From the NCBI RefSeq assembly GCF_900112255.1, contig NZ_FOLE01000001.1, positions 744,001 to 808,000 on the forward strand: a stretch of DNA of 64,000 nt, in the 5' to 3' direction. The DNA comes from Flexibacter flexilis DSM 6793. GTDB lineage: Bacteria; Bacteroidota; Bacteroidia; Cytophagales; Flexibacteraceae. A program made the translations under genes and the position numbers. Numbering within the stretch: the first letter of the stretch is position 1; each line of letters starts with the position of its first letter. Shown one piece after another: positions 61,462 through 64,000 of the stretch. The notes under the pieces are model-generated. The model was not told where the DNA came from. It was given only the letters and a program-made list of their open reading frames with translations, and ran no database searches.

Positions 61462-62814
61462 TTACAAATTGTACAGCCAATGCGCCACGCCAAAATACAC
61501 GGCCAGTCCCAACAAATCGTTGGCGGTGGTGATGAATGGCCCAGAGGCTAAAGCGGGATTTATTTCAAATCGGTTGAGAATAATCGGCGTAATCGTCCCC
61601 ATCAGCGAGGCCAAAATTACCACCGAAAACAAGGCGATACTTACCACCAAAGCCAGTTGCAAGGCACTGCCCGTCAAGATATTAAACAAAAAAACCAAAG
61701 TAGAAATAACCGCGGCGTTTATCAGAGCCACCAACAATACTTTAACGATTCGGTTATAAAACGAGTTGCCCAAAAATGAAGCATTAGTAAGGCTTTGTAC
61801 CACGACCGTCGAAGACTGAATACCCACGTTGCCGCCTGTGGCCGTAATGAGCGGAATAAAAAACGCCATCGCGGGAATGAGTTTAATATCTGCTTCAAAA
61901 AAGCCCGCAAAACGTGCGCCCAGCAGTCCGCCGCCCATACCTATCAGCAACCACGGCAAACGCGCTTTGGCAGAAGTGAGTACGCCGTCGTCTTCTTCTT
62001 CGGGTTGCGAGAGACCCGACATCATTTGTTGGTCTAACTCGGCTTGCTCCGTGATTACGTCCACCACGTCGTCAATCGTAATACGGCCTAATAGTTTGCC
62101 CTGAATATTCACCACAGGGATTGTTTCCAAATCGTATTTTTGCATCATTTCGGCCACTTCCTCGCTGTCGCGGTAAGATTCCACCGCAATAATATCGTCT
62201 TCGTAAATGTCGGCAATGCGCGTGTAGGCACGTGCCAAAATGATTTTTTTGAGCGAAACGCGCCCCAACAATTTGTCTTCGTCATCTACCACATACACCG
62301 AAAATATTTTTTCTACGTCTTCGGCCTGTCGGCGAATTTCCTCAATACACTGCACCACCGTCCAATTAATATTGGCTTTGATAAGCTCTTTGGCCATCAG
62401 GCCGCCCGCGCAATCTTCGTCGTAATGCAGCAGTTCGATGATGTGATTAGCCGTTTCGGCATCATTTATCAGCGCGATTACTTCTTCCCGAAACTTAACG
62501 GGTTGTTGGTTGAGCAAATCGGCGGCATCGTCCGAATCCACATACGGAATCAGCTCGGCCAGCTCGGCAGAAGTAAAGGCTTTCAAGAATTTGCGTTGGG
62601 TGTCGCCGTCCAGACTACTGATGATTTCGGCACTTACTTCGCGCGGGAGTAAGTCTATCACATATTTGGACTGAGCCGTGTCCAGTTCGTACAGCACCGA
62701 CGAAATATCGGCGGGGTGTTCCCCGTCCATGCTTTCGCGAATAAACGCTTCATCACGTTTTTCGATGGCCGTCTCTAACCTTTCGAGATATTCTTTGGAA
62801 AGTTCGAGTTGCAT
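61462..62814 (-). CDS. mgtE: Magnesium transporter MgtE
   Basis: A 450-residue Mg2+ channel. The start is the ATG at 62814 (MQLELSKEYLERLE), as the promoter at 62904-62938 makes the longer open frame impossible. The order is an N-terminal superhelical domain (about 1-130), tandem CBS domains (about 135-255; FSVYVVDDEDKLLGRVSLKKI and VVNIQGKLLGRITIDDVVDVI), then five helices. Pore signatures are PALASGPFITTANDLLGLAVYF near the C-terminus and FFIPLITATGGNVGIQSS. The CBS domains close the pore when Mg2+ is plentiful. Confidence 0.96.
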   Translation of the reverse strand: MQLELSKEYLERLETAIEKRDEAFIRESMDGEHPADISSVLYELDTAQSKYVIDLLPREVSAEIISSLDGDTQRKFLKAFTSAELAELIPYVDSDDAADLLNQQPVKFREEVIALINDAETANHIIELLHYDEDCAGGLMAKELIKANINWTVVQCIEEIRRQAEDVEKIFSVYVVDDEDKLLGRVSLKKIILARAYTRIADIYEDDIIAVESYRDSEEVAEMMQKYDLETIPVVNIQGKLLGRITIDDVVDVITEQAELDQQMMSGLSQPEEEDDGVLTSAKARLPWLLIGMGGGLLGARFAGFFEADIKLIPAMAFFIPLITATGGNVGIQSSTVVVQSLTNASFLGNSFYNRIVKVLLVALINAAVISTLVFLFNILTGSALQLALVVSIALFSVVILASLMGTITPIILNRFEINPALASGPFITTANDLLGLAVYFGVAHWLYNL

Positions 62815-62903
62815 TGTTTTGCAATGTTTATGAGGTTGAACGAACGGTAAACTTTTGGCCAAAAGAAACAGGCCTGCATCAACTCGGCGTTTTGGATGCG
62901 TTA

Positions 62904-62938
62904 CAAAGGTATAAATTTTGGGGTGGCTATTGCGCAAA
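62904..62938 (-). promoter_or_regulatory. Canonical promoter of mgtE
   Basis: On the minus strand TTTG at 62938-62935, a 23-base spacer and TACCTTTG at 62911-62904. The predicted 5' untranslated region is about 80 bases, too short for an M-box riboswitch. Confidence 0.7.
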
Positions 62939-63004
62939 AAATGTGTTTTTATGCAAAAAAAAGCCCTTTGGTTAGGGCATAGCCCATGATTTAGAACAGG
63001 AACA

Positions 63005-63036
63005 AAAAAGGCTTCGGGGTGTCCGAAGCCTTGGGG
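63005..63036 (-). terminator. Terminator of the small-gene cassette (left copy of a 32-bp repeat)
   Basis: A perfect 10-bp stem pairs 63008-63017 with 63023-63032 and is followed on the minus strand by a T-rich run. It lies 31 bases beyond the stop of the 54-residue gene. All 32 bases recur exactly at 63845-63876. Confidence 0.85.
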
Positions 63037-63066
63037 AGCGACCTGAAGGGGAACGCCCAAATGAGT

Positions 63067-63231
63067 TTATTTAAGAGGTGTTTTGAATGTAGCACCTTGT
63101 AAAACACGTTTAGCGTCTTCCACCTTCTCAGGAAAAAGGTTGCGGCCTTGCGTTACCCTCAGCACCATACGGAGTAGTGCTTTTTCTGGAATGCTTACCA
63201 TTGGTTGGGTTGGTTCTTTTCCTTTTTGCAT
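63067..63231 (-). CDS. 54-residue conserved-looking small protein
   Basis: ATG at 63231, TAA at 63069-63067. The peptide is basic and soluble: it begins MQKGKEPTQPMVSIPEKALL and has NLFPEKVEDAKRVL near its end, followed by a short basic tail. It starts only 9 bases after the stop of the DUF6934-like gene and has its own terminator, so the two form one transcript. I recall similar small proteins with an LFPEK motif beside DUF6934 genes in Bacteroidota, but cannot verify this here. The function is unknown; an antitoxin-like or accessory role is one possibility. Confidence 0.7.
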   Translation of the reverse strand: MQKGKEPTQPMVSIPEKALLRMVLRVTQGRNLFPEKVEDAKRVLQGATFKTPLK

Positions 63232-63240
63232 GACACAAAT

Positions 63241-63789
63241 TTAGTGTTTTATTTTTTTTAATAAGACGGTATCGTAAACATTGTGTGGTAGATATTGCTC
63301 AAATTCCGTTTGGGCATTTGGAGTAGAAATGCCGCCCCAAAACTCATATTCGAGGCATAATTGATTGTAATTTTTGTTGATATAATTACAGTAAATAGTA
63401 ATTCTTCTGTGGCTTTTCTTACACAATTCATCACAATTTTTGGTGCAGGTAGCTCGGCATTTATCTATAAAAAGTGTCTTGCTATCGCTACCACGTACAA
63501 TGAGCAGGTCATTAGGGTTGATTTGAAAGAATAAGGGGATGGTGTTTAGTACAGTATTAAACACTTTGTAAGCATCGCCATTATTGGTACTTTCGTCATC
63601 AATAACACTATCATTGTCAATGTTATAATCTCCAAATCCAAGATTAAAAACACGTTTCCCCTCAATATCATGCGTATAAAAATACTCCACTATTTTGATT
63701 ATGTCTCTCAACCCCTTACTAATAAACACAAACTGTAACGGTTGTAGTTCATCGGATTCAATTAAAGGGTAGGTATTCTCTTTGCTCAT
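63241..63789 (-). CDS. DUF6934-like protein
   Basis: A 182-residue cytoplasmic protein. The start is the ATG at 63789, which follows a good promoter; the frame is open further upstream but lies before the promoter. The pattern LQFVFISKGLRDIIKIVEYF, then FNLGFGDY, DDESTNNGDAYKVFNTVLNTI, and LLIVRGSDSKT fits what I remember of DUF6934 (NLGFGD, NNGD, a GS turn). A Cys cluster (CRATCTKNCDELC) is an unusual addition and might bind metal. Base composition is more AT-rich than mgtE, suggesting acquisition. The biochemical function is unknown. Confidence 0.7.
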   Translation of the reverse strand: MSKENTYPLIESDELQPLQFVFISKGLRDIIKIVEYFYTHDIEGKRVFNLGFGDYNIDNDSVIDDESTNNGDAYKVFNTVLNTIPLFFQINPNDLLIVRGSDSKTLFIDKCRATCTKNCDELCKKSHRRITIYCNYINKNYNQLCLEYEFWGGISTPNAQTEFEQYLPHNVYDTVLLKKIKH

Positions 63790-63808
63790 GGTTGGTAGTA
63801 AACTAACA

Positions 63809-63839
63809 CAAAAATACGGAAATACAGGAAGTAAGGCAA
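63809..63839 (-). promoter_or_regulatory. Promoter of the DUF6934-like/small-protein cassette
   Basis: On the minus strand TTG at 63839-63837, a 20-base spacer and TATTTTTG at 63816-63809 match the consensus. It leaves an untranslated leader of only about 13 bases before the ATG at 63789. Confidence 0.65.
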
Positions 63840-63844
63840 CCAAT

Positions 63845-63876
63845 AAAAAGGCTTCGGGGTGTCCGAAGCCTTGGGG
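63845..63876 (-). repeat. Right copy of the 32-bp terminator-type repeat
   Basis: Identical to 63005-63036 over 32 bases, including the 10-bp hairpin (63848-63857 with 63863-63872) and a T-rich tail on the minus strand. It sits immediately upstream of the cassette promoter, insulating it from upstream transcription. Confidence 0.85.
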
Positions 63877-63936
63877 GATAATTAACGGTTTGGGATTTTC
63901 ATTCGGGTGGGGTTTCGGAGCACAAAACAGTCCATT

Positions 63937-64000
63937 ATGATAAAATTTAACAGTTCCAATACTTTTAAATACGGCACTTACAGCTCGCCTTTTGCTAATA
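63937..64000 (+). CDS. Possible gene start truncated by window edge
   Basis: An ATG at 63937 opens 21 codons (MIKFNSSNTFKYGTYSSPFA...) that stay open to the end of the window. No promoter box is seen directly upstream, and the minus strand is also open in one frame here, so this is uncertain. No family is assigned. Confidence 0.3.
   Translation, partial: MIKFNSSNTFKYGTYSSPFAN

Noticed and set aside
62815-63060. N-terminal extension of MgtE by 82 residues
   Set aside because: The open frame crosses the mgtE promoter and part of the upstream hairpin repeat, and the extension has no MgtE similarity.
63883-63939. Short minus-strand peptide ending just before the right 32-bp hairpin, as a second leader peptide
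   Set aside because: No promoter precedes it, and its codons show no amino-acid run related to the downstream genes.

Overview
The window looks like a chromosomal segment of a Bacteroidota organism, most likely of the Cytophaga/Flexibacter type. The evidence is an exported fibronectin-III protein with a C-terminal type IX secretion sorting domain, a GWxTD-domain protein, a DUF4292 lipoprotein, menaquinone synthesis (menB), RNase Y, a LytS-like sensor with Reg_prop repeats, and the near absence of Shine-Dalgarno sequences. Several promoters fit the Bacteroidota consensus, TTTG at -33 and TAnnTTTG at -7, spaced about 17-23 bases apart. I see no rRNA, tRNA, CRISPR array, transposase or prophage. 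The species cannot be named from the sequence alone.

Layout. 1-9.7 kb (minus strand): the start of a proline dehydrogenase-like gene, hisS, gpsA, a 1368-residue adhesin-like Fn3 protein and aconitase. 9.8-19.9 kb: an exported esterase (minus), then on the plus strand an ABC-F ATPase, a CPBP protease, the tRNA hydroxylase trhO, a large Reg_prop sensor with an abnormal kinase core, a small membrane protein and a metallo-beta-lactamase-fold hydrolase. 19.9-23.4 kb: a methionine uptake operon metNIQ followed by a TRIC-type channel gene. It is preceded by a canonical promoter, a 37-codon ORF packed with Met and Cys codons, and an intrinsic terminator. 23.4-32.6 kb: a PAS protein, a hypothetical gene, an NFACT/RqcH-like gene, rny, zapA with a coiled-coil partner, an aldehyde dehydrogenase, surE and a thioesterase. 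32.9-43 kb: a SNF2 ATPase, an HxlR regulator facing an NTF2-like/DoxX pair across a palindrome, a VWA/helical-repeat exported pair, and menB.

43-48.3 kb: rdgB converging on a GWxTD-tsaB-merR operon, then ruvB and a DUF4292 lipoprotein. 48.4-54.4 kb: an ankyrin-DUF2271-PepSY/flavodoxin reductase operon with apbE nearby, which reads as a flavin-based electron route across the inner membrane. 54.4-58.1 kb: dnaA, and an exbB-exbD-lipoprotein-yraN cluster. 58.3-64 kb: an acyl-CoA dehydrogenase, a family 2 glycosyltransferase, mgtE, and a two-gene DUF6934-like/small-protein cassette flanked by two exact copies of a 32-bp terminator-type hairpin.

Most of this is housekeeping. The most novel-looking signal is the Met/Cys-rich leader with a terminator ahead of metNIQ, which resembles translation-coupled attenuation controlled by sulfur amino acids. 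Next are the terminator-bounded cassette at the right edge, the apbE/DUF2271/PepSY redox cluster, the sensor that has lost its phospho-acceptor motif, and a small family of dispersed intergenic palindromes.
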